Assembly: GCA_905192745.1 (NCBI GenBank)
Contig: CAJJLZ010000012.1
Span: 8,787-72,786, forward strand
DNA: 64,000 nt
Source of the DNA: an uncultured Oscillospiraceae bacterium
GTDB lineage: Bacteria > Bacillota > Clostridia > Oscillospirales > Acutalibacteraceae
Reading direction: 5' to 3'
Below the pieces are notes generated by a model. The model did no database searches. It worked only from the letters and a program-made list of their open reading frames with translations, and was not told the origin of the DNA. Of this stretch, positions 1-7,699 are shown one piece after another (the first letter of the stretch is position 1; each line of letters begins with the position of its first letter). The position numbers and the translations under genes are program-made.

Positions 1-274
1 TCCCAATGAGGTCGCTCACAAAATTGGCGCCGCGGGAGGCGAACAGCCCGGTCAGCAGGTTGCCGACCCACGGCCACGCGAACGTAACGCCCAGCGCGGA
101 ATAGAAATCCGCCCCCACCGCGAAGCAGAGCAGTACCGAAATCAGAACCGCCGAAAGCTGCGTGATCGCCGTTTTGGCTTCTCCGGCGATGATCGCCTTC
201 CCGATACTCTTGCCGTATTCCACCAGCGCCTCCACCGTTACCGCCATCATCAGCACCAATACCACCATGTTCAT
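1..274 (-). CDS. Holin-like small membrane protein (3' end cut by window edge)
   Basis: Start MNMVVLVLMMAV; the frame runs off the left edge after about 91 residues. It shows two hydrophobic helices (about residues 3-15 and 35-55) and then an amphipathic stretch ending GLFASRGANFVSDLIG. That kind of tail is common in small membrane proteins lying downstream of phage endolysins in clostridia. The start codon overlaps the stop of the preceding gene (ATGA), so translation is probably coupled. The likely role is forming membrane lesions for lysozyme release; this is inferred from position and topology, not from a diagnostic motif. A ribosome binding site (AAAGGAG) lies inside the upstream gene. 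Confidence 0.6.
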   Translation of the reverse strand, partial: MNMVVLVLMMAVTVEALVEYGKSIGKAIIAGEAKTAITQLSAVLISVLLCFAVGADFYSALGVTFAWPWVGNLLTGLFASRGANFVSDLIG

Positions 275-507
275 CCTCTATTGCTCCTTTCTTCATGCGC
301 TTCCAAATCTGCCACTCGATGGTTGATGACCTTGATCTGTTCTTCCACCACCGGCATCCGGCGGGCGTAGTTGTTGTGCTCGGCCACCCGGTTTTCCAAC
401 TGCTGAAGGCGGTAGTTGGTCAGCTTGGACGACACCAGCACCCCGCCGCCGCTGCCGATCAGCGTTCCCGCCAGCGCGAGCAGGGCGACGATGATTTCGG
501 TATTCAT
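271..507 (-). CDS. Small one-helix protein with coiled tail in lysis cassette
   Basis: 78 residues, start MNTEIIVALL. Residues 4-26 form a glycine-rich transmembrane helix. The rest is charged and predicted helical (LQQLENRVAEH, EEQIKVINHRVADLEAHEE), with the heptad-like spacing of a short coiled coil. Such proteins sit between endolysin and holin in many Gram-positive phages and could be a second holin, an antiholin or an accessory factor. Both ends overlap neighbours by ATGA junctions, so the three genes form one translationally coupled cassette. No known family motif was recognised; the assignment rests on context. Confidence 0.65.
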   Translation of the reverse strand: MNTEIIVALLALAGTLIGSGGGVLVSSKLTNYRLQQLENRVAEHNNYARRMPVVEEQIKVINHRVADLEAHEERSNRG

Positions 508-1628
508 CAACCGACCACCCCGCACTCTTCCGGCCGGACCCACCCCAGTCCGCCGATATGCACGCCGTAGGGGCGGCCCGGCAGATAACGGGTGACCTCG
601 TACTCCCCGGACACGGTTTTGCCCGCGCCGTCTCCGGTCGCCGTAGCGTGTACCCGGACGCCGCTGCACCGTACCCGCGCGCCGACGCGGAGGGCGGGCT
701 TTGCGGGGCTGGCGGGTTCTGCGGGCTTTTCCGCCTCGGAAGGCGCACTCTCCGCGGGGACGGGCTTCCGGCATTTCGCCGATTCCAGCCAGCCCGAAGC
801 GATATGCACCCCATACGCCCGGCCTTCGATCACCCGGTCCACCGTGAAGGTTCCATCCACGGTTTTGCCGGGATTGCCGCCGTAGCTGTCTCCGTACAGG
901 CGTCCGGCGTACCGTACCGCGTCTCCGGCCTTCATCGCCGTGTCCGGCTCCGGTTCTGGCGCGGGTTCTGGCTCCGGCTCCGGTTTGCCCAGCCCGTTCA
1001 GACCCGCCGCCCGGATAAGGGCCGGATAATCCACATAACAGACGTCCAGATCCACATTGCCCCGGAATCCCGCTACGCGGCCCTTGCTGCTGTGCTGCCA
1101 CATCGTGAATTTGCCGGTGTAGGTCGGCTTATCGTTGTACTGCGCCAGCCATACGTCCGCGATCAGACGGGCGGATTCCAGATGATTGGTCAGCCAGTTT
1201 TTGTCCGCGTACACCAGAGGATAATATCCGCCGGCCTTTATTTCGGTACAGAATGCGTTAACGATGTCGGTGCGCGCGGTTCTGCTCAGGCTGTTTGCCC
1301 GTCCGCCGTTTGAATCGCTGATCCATTCGGTGTCGATCGCTACCGGATAAGCCAGCGTATGGCCGCTCAGCCGGTCCAGTACATACCGCGCTTCTTCCCG
1401 CGCCTCCGTCTCGCTGATCGCCTGACTGAAAAAGTATACGCCGCAGTCCACGCCCGCCGCTTCCGCTTCGCGGAGATTGTCCGCAAACCGGGCGTCTTCA
1501 TAGATGGCTCCGCTGCCGTATCCGCGTCCGCCGACCCGGATCATGGCAAAGTCCACGCCGTCCGCCGCCGCCTTTTTCCATTCGATCTCGCCCTGAAATG
1601 TCGCCACATCAATGCCTTTGATTTCCAT
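507..1628 (-). CDS. GH25 lysozyme (endolysin-like) with two C-terminal SH3-like repeats
   Basis: 373 residues. The first ~190 are a glycoside hydrolase family 25 muramidase: opening MEIKGIDVATFQGEIEW with the catalytic-type Asp in GIDVATFQG, then DFAMIRVGGRGYGSG, GVYFFSQAIS and YPVAIDTEW. A Pro/Glu-rich linker (about 205-220) leads to two related modules, each carrying a RxYGVHI core, that resemble SH3-like wall-binding repeats. No signal peptide is seen, as expected for a holin-dependent endolysin. The ATG was chosen because AAGGAGG lies 7-8 bases upstream. The gene heads a three-gene lysis cassette reading off the left edge, suggesting a prophage, tailocin or toxin-secretion locus beyond the window. 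Confidence 0.88.
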   Translation of the reverse strand: MEIKGIDVATFQGEIEWKKAAADGVDFAMIRVGGRGYGSGAIYEDARFADNLREAEAAGVDCGVYFFSQAISETEAREEARYVLDRLSGHTLAYPVAIDTEWISDSNGGRANSLSRTARTDIVNAFCTEIKAGGYYPLVYADKNWLTNHLESARLIADVWLAQYNDKPTYTGKFTMWQHSSKGRVAGFRGNVDLDVCYVDYPALIRAAGLNGLGKPEPEPEPAPEPEPDTAMKAGDAVRYAGRLYGDSYGGNPGKTVDGTFTVDRVIEGRAYGVHIASGWLESAKCRKPVPAESAPSEAEKPAEPASPAKPALRVGARVRCSGVRVHATATGDGAGKTVSGEYEVTRYLPGRPYGVHIGGLGWVRPEECGVVG

Positions 1629-1924
1629 GCTTTTGTCCTCCTTTTTATTTTTGTGGTTCCTTTGATTGGGAAGGATACGCTTTTCCGGCAGCGTCGCCCC
1701 GGCGGCGGACGACGGGATACCGGAAGCCTCCCAATAATAAGGAGTGCGCCGGCATCCCTTTTGTAAACCTGTTTCTGAAGAAATGGAAAAACGGGAGAGG
1801 ATTCTTCCGGGAAGCAGAAAAGCGCAGAGAAAATGCGGGGAAAGGAGATCGGTCTCTCTACGCCCGGTATTCCGTCCCCGGGCGGACGCGGGAAGACACC
1901 GAAACGCCGAAAGAAAAAATTTAC
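1629..1924. other. Intergenic stretch between divergent lysozyme and feo genes
   Basis: About 300 bases without a convincing gene. It carries the lysozyme ribosome binding site at its left end. I found no clear sigma-A promoter for the lysozyme, no terminator and no repeat here. Confidence 0.5.
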
Positions 1925-1953
1925 TTGACAAATCGGTTAGTCTGCGCTAATAT
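1925..1953 (+). promoter_or_regulatory. Sigma-A promoter of the feo operon
   Basis: TTGACA at 1925-1930, a 17-base spacer and TAATAT at 1948-1953: near consensus. The first DtxR-like box overlaps the spacer and the -10 element, so regulator binding would block RNA polymerase directly. Confidence 0.85.
1937..1950 (+). promoter_or_regulatory. DtxR/IdeR-like operator box 1
   Basis: TTAG-N6-CTAA inverted repeat overlapping the feo promoter spacer and -10. It matches the half-sites of the IdeR/DtxR consensus (TTAGGTTAGGCTAACCTAA, from memory). Confidence 0.65.
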
Positions 1954-1959
1954 TGTATC

Positions 1960-1977
1960 GGTTAGGAAAAGCTAACC
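1960..1977 (+). promoter_or_regulatory. DtxR/IdeR-like operator box 2
   Basis: GGTTAG-GAAAAG-CTAACC, a perfect 6+6 inverted repeat just after the predicted transcription start. It is the best match in the window to the IdeR/DtxR consensus. Confidence 0.7.
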
Positions 1978-1991
1978 TATATTTACAGCTT

Positions 1992-2013
1992 GCAGTTAGT
2001 CTAAACTTACTGC
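1992..2013 (+). promoter_or_regulatory. DtxR/IdeR-like operator box 3 (imperfect)
   Basis: GCAGTTAG ... CTTACTGC around a 6-base centre: TTAG-N6-CTTA with matching outer GCAG/CTGC arms. One mismatch relative to boxes 1 and 2. It lies in the untranslated leader of feoA. Confidence 0.5.
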
Positions 2014-2030
2014 GGAACGAAGGTGTGAAA

Positions 2031-2243
2031 ATGATGCCGTTGACGCTTGCCAATGTTGGGGAAGAAACGGTGATCCGGAAAGTAGGCGGCAAGCCGGAAG
2101 TACGGGCGCATCTGGAAAATCTGGGCTTTGTCGTCGGCGGGAACGTCACGGTGATTTCCGCCATTGGCGGAAATCTTATCGTGAACGTGAAGGAATCCCG
2201 GGTGGCTGTCAGCCGGGAAATGGCCGGAAAAATCATGGTCTGA
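2031..2243 (+). CDS. feoA: FeoA family protein (first copy)
   Basis: 70 residues, start MMPLTLANVGEETVIRKV. It is a single small SH3-like FeoA fold of normal length, with the family pattern VRAHLENLGFVVGGNVTVIS followed by NLIVNVKESRVAVSREMAGKIMV. FeoA is a cytosolic accessory of the FeoB ferrous iron transporter, probably docking on its G domain. The ATG at 2031 follows GGAACGAAGGTG; an upstream in-frame ATG would extend into the promoter region and lies ahead of any plausible ribosome site. It is the first gene of a four-gene iron operon with three operator-like boxes upstream. Confidence 0.9.
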   Translation: MMPLTLANVGEETVIRKVGGKPEVRAHLENLGFVVGGNVTVISAIGGNLIVNVKESRVAVSREMAGKIMV

Positions 2244-2301
2244 CAGAGTTTTTCAAGGGCCATTCCGGCGCGCAGAGCGTAACAGGTGAGGAGGAAACAG
2301 C

Positions 2302-2523
2302 ATGAAAACGTTAAGACAGGCAAAGATCGGCGATACGGTGACGGTCGTAAAGCTTCACGGTGAAGGCGCGGTTCGCCGCCGGATTATGGACATGGGCGTT
2401 ACCAAGGGCACGGAGGTTCATGTGCGGAAGGTTGCGCCTCTGGGCGATCCGGTGGAAGTGACCGTGCGGGGATATGAGCTGTCTATCCGCAAGGGAGACG
2501 CGGAAATGATCGAGGTGGAATAA
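2302..2523 (+). CDS. feoA: FeoA family protein (second copy)
   Basis: 73 residues, MKTLRQAKIGDTVTVVKLHG... with RRRIMDMGVTKGTEVHVRKVAPLGDPVEVTVRGYELSIRKGDAEMIEV, the classic FeoA pattern and closer to canonical FeoA than the first copy. Ribosome binding site AGGAGG lies 7-8 bases upstream. Paired, sequence-divergent FeoA proteins ahead of FeoB are common in clostridia. The two may contact different parts of FeoB; that is inference. Confidence 0.92.
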   Translation: MKTLRQAKIGDTVTVVKLHGEGAVRRRIMDMGVTKGTEVHVRKVAPLGDPVEVTVRGYELSIRKGDAEMIEVE

Positions 2524-2540
2524 GGCGCTTCCGGTGAAAT

Positions 2541-2580
2541 GGGGAGCCGGCGGTAGCTCAAAACGGCGGCCCCGCTTTTT
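2541..2580 (+). terminator. Possible weak terminator or attenuator between feoA2 and feoB
   Basis: GGGG-AG-CCG can pair with CGG-CCCC (a 7-bp stem with a 2-base bulge), followed by GCTTTTTT. A partial stop here, followed by the separate box at 2593, would allow feoB to be tuned independently of the feoA genes. Confidence 0.35.
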
Positions 2581-2592
2581 TCGGCGGAGGAG

Positions 2593-2606
2593 TTAGCCTT
2601 CGCTAA
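2593..2606 (+). promoter_or_regulatory. DtxR/IdeR-like operator box 4, upstream of feoB
   Basis: TTAG-N6-CTAA, the same architecture as the boxes at the operon promoter, 27 bases before the feoB start. No good promoter is seen beside it. It may act as a roadblock or mark a weak internal promoter. Confidence 0.55.
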
Positions 2607-2633
2607 TTCATAAGGGAAAGGAAAGAACGCGGC

Positions 2634-5045
2634 ATGGATATCCGAATCGCCCTTGCGGGCAACCCGAACAGCGGGAAAACTACCCTGTTCAACGCACTGA
2701 CCGGCGCCAACCAGTTTGTGGGGAACTGGCCGGGCGTTACGGTGGAGAAAAAGGAAGGCCGGCTGAAAAAGCACGACAATGTGATTATTATGGACCTTCC
2801 CGGCATCTATTCGCTCTCCCCCTATACGCTGGAGGAGGTTGTGGCGAGAAACTATCTGGTCGGCCAGCGCCCCGACGCCATTCTGAACATCATCGACGGC
2901 ACCAATCTGGAGCGAAACCTTTATCTGACCACCCAGCTCACCGAGCTGGGCATTCCGGTAGTGGTCGCTGTCAATATGATGGATGTGGTAAAGAAAAACG
3001 GGGATCGGATCGAGGTGGGGGAGCTTTCCCGCGAGCTGGGCTGCCCGGTGGTCGAGATTTCCGCGCTGAAGGGAACCGGTGTGATGGAGGCCGCGGAGGA
3101 AGCCGTCCGCGCCGCCTCCGGCAGCAAGACCGTCCCGCAGCATCGCTTCAGCGGCCCGGTGGAGCACGCCATCGCCCACATTGAAGAAGCGGCGGTACAT
3201 ACTCTGCCGGCTGAGCAGCAGCGCTGGTACGCCATCAAGATTTTTGAACGGGACGAAAAGGTGCTGGAGCAGCTCAAGCTGGATTCGCCGGTGCTGAACC
3301 ATATCGAGCAGGATATCCTCGCCGCCGAGCAGGAACAGGACGACGATGCGGAAAGCATCATCACTAACGAGAGGTATCTCTATATCGCGTCGATTATTCG
3401 GAGCTGTTACCATAAGAAGAACAAAGGGAAACTCTCCGCTTCGGATAAGATCGACAGGGTTGTGACCAACCGGTGGCTGGCTCTGCCGATTTTTGCGGTG
3501 GTAATGTTCGTGGTTTATTTCGTTTCCGTTACCACCGTCGGCACCTGGGCGACCGACTGGGCGAACGACGGCGTGTTTGGGGATGGCTGGCACCTGTTCG
3601 GGATCGGCAGCGCCTCCTATGAAGAAGCGAGCGAGGCGTACGTCGAACCCGGGGCGGTTGTGGAGGCTTTCGAAGCGGCCGCGGAAAGGGCGGGCCTCCC
3701 GCCCGACGCGGCAACCGACCTGACGGCCACCGCCGTCCTGTACGACGACGACGGAAATGTGGAGAAGGAAATTCCCGTGACGTATGCTTCCTATCAGGAG
3801 GCCGCCGCTGTTGAAGAGCCGGATCCTGCGGAATACGGCGTATGGGTTCCCGGCATCCCGGTTCTTGTGGAGGGCGGACTGGATGCGATCCACTGCGCCG
3901 ACTGGCTGAAGGGCCTGATTCTGGAAGGCATTGTCGGCGGCGTGGGCGCGGTGCTGGGCTTTGTACCCCAGATGCTGGTGCTCTTCCTTTTCCTCGCCTT
4001 TCTGGAAAGCTGCGGCTATATGGCGCGTATCGCGTTCGTCATGGACCGGATTTTCCGGAAGTTCGGCCTGTCGGGCAAGTCCTTTATCCCGATGCTGATC
4101 GGCACCGGCTGCGGCGTTCCCGGCATTATGGCCTCCCGAACAATTGAAAACGACCGCGACCGGAAAATGACCATTATGACCACCACCTTTATCCCTTGTG
4201 GGGCGAAGCTCCCGATCATCGCCCTGATCGCCGGCGCGCTGTTCGGCGGTGCGTGGTGGGTGGCCCCCAGCGCGTATTTTGTGGGGATTGCCGCCATTAT
4301 CGTTTCGGGCATCATGCTGAAAAAGACCAGAATGTTTGCCGGCGACCCCGCGCCCTTCGTCATGGAGCTCCCGGCATACCGCTGGCCGACGGTGGGAAAT
4401 GTGCTCCGCTCCATGTGGGAGCGCGGCTGGTCCTTTATCAAGAAGGCCGGTACGATTATCCTGCTTTCCGCGATTATCCTCTGGTTTCTGCAGGCGTTCG
4501 GTTTTGAAAACGGCAGCTTCGGGATGGTGGAGGACCTTAATAATTCCGTTCTTGCCACGATCGGCAGCGCGATCGCCTGGATTTTCATCCCGCTCGGCTG
4601 GGGGCATTGGCAAGGCGCGGTGGCAACCATCACCGGCCTGATTGCCAAGGAAAATGTGGTCGGCACTTTCGGCGTGCTCTTCGGCGGATTCGAAGAGGTG
4701 GCGGAAAACGGCTGGCAGATCTGGGTGAATATGCGCGAGGTGTTTTCGCCGCTCGCCGCCTATTCTTTCCTGATCTTCAACCTTCTGTGCGCCCCCTGCT
4801 TCGCCGCGATGGGCGCGATCAAGAGGGAAATGAACAGCGCCAGATGGACCCTTTTCGCTATCGGCTACCAGTGTGTGTTCGCGTATGCGATCGCCTTGAT
4901 CGTGTATCAACTGGGCATGCTGTTTACCGGCCACGGCAACGCGATGGGCGCGGCCGCCGCCTTCCTTGTCCTTGCTTTCCTTCTGTTCATGCTCTTCCGT
5001 CCCTATAAGGAGAGTCAGGGCCTGAAAGCAAAAGTAAAAGCCTGA
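2634..5045 (+). CDS. feoB: Ferrous iron transporter FeoB
   Basis: 803 residues. N-terminal G domain with P-loop GNPNSGKTT (about 9-17), switch/G3 DLPG (about 54) and G4 NMMD (about 117). A GDI-like linker is followed by a polytopic membrane domain containing both gate motifs, CGVPGIMASRTIE and TTFIPCGAKLPI, each with the conserved Cys. It imports Fe2+ across the cytoplasmic membrane. Between the first helix and the first gate is an acidic extracytoplasmic insertion of about 80 residues (roughly 320-405), larger than in textbook FeoB. It is third in the operon, after the two feoA genes. Start by AAAGGAAAG upstream. Confidence 0.97.
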   Translation: MDIRIALAGNPNSGKTTLFNALTGANQFVGNWPGVTVEKKEGRLKKHDNVIIMDLPGIYSLSPYTLEEVVARNYLVGQRPDAILNIIDGTNLERNLYLTTQLTELGIPVVVAVNMMDVVKKNGDRIEVGELSRELGCPVVEISALKGTGVMEAAEEAVRAASGSKTVPQHRFSGPVEHAIAHIEEAAVHTLPAEQQRWYAIKIFERDEKVLEQLKLDSPVLNHIEQDILAAEQEQDDDAESIITNERYLYIASIIRSCYHKKNKGKLSASDKIDRVVTNRWLALPIFAVVMFVVYFVSVTTVGTWATDWANDGVFGDGWHLFGIGSASYEEASEAYVEPGAVVEAFEAAAERAGLPPDAATDLTATAVLYDDDGNVEKEIPVTYASYQEAAAVEEPDPAEYGVWVPGIPVLVEGGLDAIHCADWLKGLILEGIVGGVGAVLGFVPQMLVLFLFLAFLESCGYMARIAFVMDRIFRKFGLSGKSFIPMLIGTGCGVPGIMASRTIENDRDRKMTIMTTTFIPCGAKLPIIALIAGALFGGAWWVAPSAYFVGIAAIIVSGIMLKKTRMFAGDPAPFVMELPAYRWPTVGNVLRSMWERGWSFIKKAGTIILLSAIILWFLQAFGFENGSFGMVEDLNNSVLATIGSAIAWIFIPLGWGHWQGAVATITGLIAKENVVGTFGVLFGGFEEVAENGWQIWVNMREVFSPLAAYSFLIFNLLCAPCFAAMGAIKREMNSARWTLFAIGYQCVFAYAIALIVYQLGMLFTGHGNAMGAAAAFLVLAFLLFMLFRPYKESQGLKAKVKA

Positions 5046-5087
5046 ACCGAAAAATCGACGCGTTGTTCCTGAAAGGGGGAATCCGTC

Positions 5088-5291
5088 ATGCTGGAATTTC
5101 TAACGGCGAACGGGGGGACGCTCCTGATCGGAGCGCTTATAGCGGCGGCTGTCGTCCTGATTCTTCTCAAGCTGCGCCGTGATAAAAGAAAGGGCCGTTC
5201 CTCCTGCGGCTGCGGCTGTGTAAACTGCCCCTCCGCCGGGATGTGTCACGGCGGCACGGAGCAGCCGAAGAAAAAGGGAGATCAGCCCTGA
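5088..5291 (+). CDS. FeoB-associated Cys-rich membrane protein
   Basis: 67 residues. One transmembrane helix (about 12-28, LLIGALIAAAVVLILLKL), a basic stretch (RRDKRKGR), then a Cys cluster CGCGCVNCPSAGMC. This is the pattern of the small FeoB-associated family that follows feoB in many Firmicutes. The Cys cluster could bind Fe2+ or act as a redox sensor at the cytoplasmic mouth of FeoB; the function is not established. Ribosome site GAAAGGGGG. It is the last gene before a strong terminator. Confidence 0.9.
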   Translation: MLEFLTANGGTLLIGALIAAAVVLILLKLRRDKRKGRSSCGCGCVNCPSAGMCHGGTEQPKKKGDQP

Positions 5292-5321
5292 ACAGGATGC
5301 AGTGAGGAATCCGACTATATG

Positions 5322-5359
5322 AAAAATCCCGCCCCGGAGAAATCCGGGGCGGGATTTTT
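5322..5359. terminator. Bidirectional intrinsic terminator (feo operon / LNB operon)
   Basis: AAAAATCCCGCCCCGG and its exact complement flank a 6-base loop; A and T tracts on both sides make it work for the feo operon (plus) and the kinase gene (minus). Confidence 0.9.
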
Positions 5360-5376
5360 GAAATGCGGAGGAACGG

Positions 5377-6498
5377 TCAGCGTGTGCTGTCGAAGCGCCG
5401 CACCACGTCGTGCATGAAGTCGAAGGACTCCTCCATTTCCGCCACCAGCTTGAACTGGGTGCGGCAGCGGTCGAGATTGTGACCCTCGCGGTGAATCTTG
5501 AAGTAGGTGTCCCCCTCCAGATGGTCGGTGAGGAAGCGGATGCCGCATTCCAGCGTCATCAGCTTGGCGCCCCAGGGGAGGTATTCCTTCTCCATTGGGG
5601 TAAGCGCCTCGCCGGCCGCGCCGAGGTACGCCTCGGTATAGGCGGTGTACAGCGCCCGGTCAAAATGTACCTTGTCGAGATCCCGCTCGTCCTCGGCGGC
5701 GGTGGTCGCGCCGAAGCGGATGGAATCGCCGTAATCATTCAGAACCAGTCCCGGCATAATGGTGTCGAGATCGATCACGCAGAGCCCTTCGCCGGTTTCC
5801 CCATCCAGGATGATGTTATTCAGCTTGGTATCGTTGTGGGTCACCCGCAGGGGGAGCTTTCCGGCTTCCAGCAGGTCCATCAGCACGGCACAGTCGGCCT
5901 CCCGGTCCAGTACGAACTGGATTTCCGGCTGTACGTCCTTCGCCCGGCCGAGCGGATCGGCCGCCAGCGCCGCCTTGAAGTTCTTCAGGCGGTTGCGGGT
6001 GTCGTGGAATTTCTCAATGGTTTCATACAGCGTGTCGGCGGGGTAATCCTCCAGCAGACGGAGGAAGCGGCCGAAGCTGCGGCCCGCCGCGGCAAACTGC
6101 GAGGGGGTCTCGGCCGCCTGCAGGCAGTAGCCGCCCTCGATGAAGGGATAACAGCGCCACGCGCCGCCCTCGGAATCGGTATAATACAGTTTCCCGTCCC
6201 GGGTGGGAAGGACGTTCAGGGTCTCCCGCTCCGGATCGCCGCCCGCGGCAGCGATCTTTTTCCGAAGGAAAGCCGTTACCCCCTGAATGTTGGCCATGAG
6301 CTGATCGGGATTTTTAAAGATCGAGGTGTTGATCCGCTGCAGGATAAAGCGGCGGGGGCTGCCGTCCGGCAGTTGGACATAGGCGGCGAAGGTATCGTTG
6401 ATATGGCCTTGGCCGTACCGTACCGCACCGGCGACCTCTCCGCCGAAATCAAAGGCGGCGAATACGTCCGCCGTGGGGCGGACCGTATTGGTGGACAT
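5377..6498 (-). CDS. N-acetylhexosamine 1-kinase-like (APH fold) sugar kinase
   Basis: 373 residues of the aminoglycoside-phosphotransferase fold: N-lobe YGQGHINDTFAAYV and FILQRINTSIFKNPDQLMANI, catalytic loop VTHNDTKLNNIILD, metal-binding CVIDLDTIMPG and a conserved YGDSIRFGA. This pattern and length match NahK/LnpB of bifidobacteria, which phosphorylates GlcNAc and GalNAc at C1. Its place after a GH112 phosphorylase and a nucleotidyltransferase supports that role: the phosphorylase frees HexNAc, which this enzyme activates. It is the last gene of the seven-gene minus-strand operon. The specific substrate is inferred. Confidence 0.88.
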   Translation of the reverse strand: MSTNTVRPTADVFAAFDFGGEVAGAVRYGQGHINDTFAAYVQLPDGSPRRFILQRINTSIFKNPDQLMANIQGVTAFLRKKIAAAGGDPERETLNVLPTRDGKLYYTDSEGGAWRCYPFIEGGYCLQAAETPSQFAAAGRSFGRFLRLLEDYPADTLYETIEKFHDTRNRLKNFKAALAADPLGRAKDVQPEIQFVLDREADCAVLMDLLEAGKLPLRVTHNDTKLNNIILDGETGEGLCVIDLDTIMPGLVLNDYGDSIRFGATTAAEDERDLDKVHFDRALYTAYTEAYLGAAGEALTPMEKEYLPWGAKLMTLECGIRFLTDHLEGDTYFKIHREGHNLDRCRTQFKLVAEMEESFDFMHDVVRRFDSTR

Positions 6499-6537
6499 AA
6501 TTCATCAACCTTTCTCTATGTGCATGACATGCGCATA

Positions 6538-6571
6538 GCGCATGTTGACGCGTCGCGCATGTTGGCACGTC
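6538..6571. repeat. Two-copy 17-bp tandem repeat between kinase and nucleotidyltransferase genes
   Basis: GCGCATGTTGACGCGTC is followed directly by GCGCATGTTGGCACGTC (15 of 17 identical). It lies in the 76-base gap inside the operon; role unknown. Confidence 0.7.
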
Positions 6572-6574
6572 GTG

Positions 6575-7498
6575 TTATTTCCAGAGGGGAGCGGGATACA
6601 GGCCGGAGCGGTGCTTTTCGGCGATGGCCTCCATCACCGCGGGCTTGTCCTCCTTATAGGTCACACCGCACCATTTGTCGGGGCTGGTCAGCACCCGGAC
6701 GGAGGCTTTCCCCTCCTGCAGCAGAGCGTTCACCACGGTGGGAAGCTGGTATTCTCCTTTGATCGGGTCGGTTTTCAGCGCCTGATCGAGGAAGGCCGGG
6801 AAGCGCGCCCCGATCTCATCCAGCAGACCGGGGGTAAAGCCCCACAGATTCATGGAAACTACCGTCTCGGGATCGAGGGAGGTCCAGGTCTCGCCGCCGT
6901 CCTCGGTGAAGCGGGCGCCGTCCGTCGTCTTTTCGATATGGGTATGTTCCGTTACTTCGCGCAGGACGCCGTTGTCATCCACCGAGCAGACCCCGCGGGC
7001 CACATGGCCGTATTCGGTCAGGGTGTTCTTCAGCCGGTAGCCCACCATGCAGAAGGGCAGGGTGTCTCCGTTCTCCGGCAGGGAGGCAAGCTGGTCGTAG
7101 ATGAGCTGGAACGCGTGGGGGCCGTAATAGTCGTCGGCGTTGATGACCGCGAAGGGCGCGTCCACCACGCCGCGGATGCTGTAGATCGCCTGCGCGGTAC
7201 CCCAGGGTTTGGTCCGGTTCTCCGGGACGCTGTAGCCTGCCGGCAGATCGTCCAGACGCTGGAAGGCATAGTCCACCTTCGCCAGCTTTTCCATCCGACG
7301 GCCGATCACCTCGTAAAAGTCCTCTTCGATTTCCTTTTTGATGACGAAAACTACTTTCTCGAAGCCGGCGCGCAGCGCGTCGTAGATGGAGTAGTCAACA
7401 ATCACCTCGCCGTGGCTTCCCACCGGGTCGATCTGCTTGAGACCGCCGTACCGCGAACCCATGCCCGCCGCCATGACGACCAGTACCGGTTTTTTCAT
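6575..7498 (-). CDS. Sugar-1-phosphate nucleotidyltransferase of the LNB/GNB operon
   Basis: 307 residues of the NTP_transferase (GT-A-like) fold: MAAGMGSRYGGLKQIDPVG at the N-terminus is the nucleotide and pyrophosphate loop, KPWGTAQAI contacts the base, and NADDYYG carries the metal-binding Asp pair. In bifidobacterial LNB loci the gene in this position is a GalT-type uridylyltransferase. Here a pyrophosphorylase-type enzyme takes its place and would turn GlcNAc-1-P or GalNAc-1-P (from the kinase) into UDP-HexNAc with UTP. Fold is certain; sugar and nucleotide choice are inferred from the operon. Ribosome site GGAAAGGA. Confidence 0.85.
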   Translation of the reverse strand: MKKPVLVVMAAGMGSRYGGLKQIDPVGSHGEVIVDYSIYDALRAGFEKVVFVIKKEIEEDFYEVIGRRMEKLAKVDYAFQRLDDLPAGYSVPENRTKPWGTAQAIYSIRGVVDAPFAVINADDYYGPHAFQLIYDQLASLPENGDTLPFCMVGYRLKNTLTEYGHVARGVCSVDDNGVLREVTEHTHIEKTTDGARFTEDGGETWTSLDPETVVSMNLWGFTPGLLDEIGARFPAFLDQALKTDPIKGEYQLPTVVNALLQEGKASVRVLTSPDKWCGVTYKEDKPAVMEAIAEKHRSGLYPAPLWK

Positions 7499-7699
7499 CG
7501 TTTATTCATCCTTTCCGCGTTGTCCGTTCTCTTCGTATCGCGCAACAGGGCCGCTTCCCCCTGGTGGGAGCAGCCGCCCTGTCTCTTGGCTTATTTGTAT
7601 TTTACCACATGCTCATCCAAATTGGCTATAGGCCGGGGATGTCGGTTCCGCCGATAGATTTATCTCTTTCGTCTGTTCGTCCATTTTGGGCATTTCCGG

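Noticed and set aside
2418..4934. Long open frame on the minus strand opposite feoB
   Set aside because: It mirrors the FeoB codon pattern in GC-rich DNA, has no ribosome site, and its protein is low-complexity His/Arg/Gly-rich. FeoB on the plus strand is unambiguous.
7517..7699. Extra small gene between nucleotidyltransferase and phosphorylase genes
   Set aside because: The open frames there have no ribosome site and cross the flanking genes; nothing conserved is visible.
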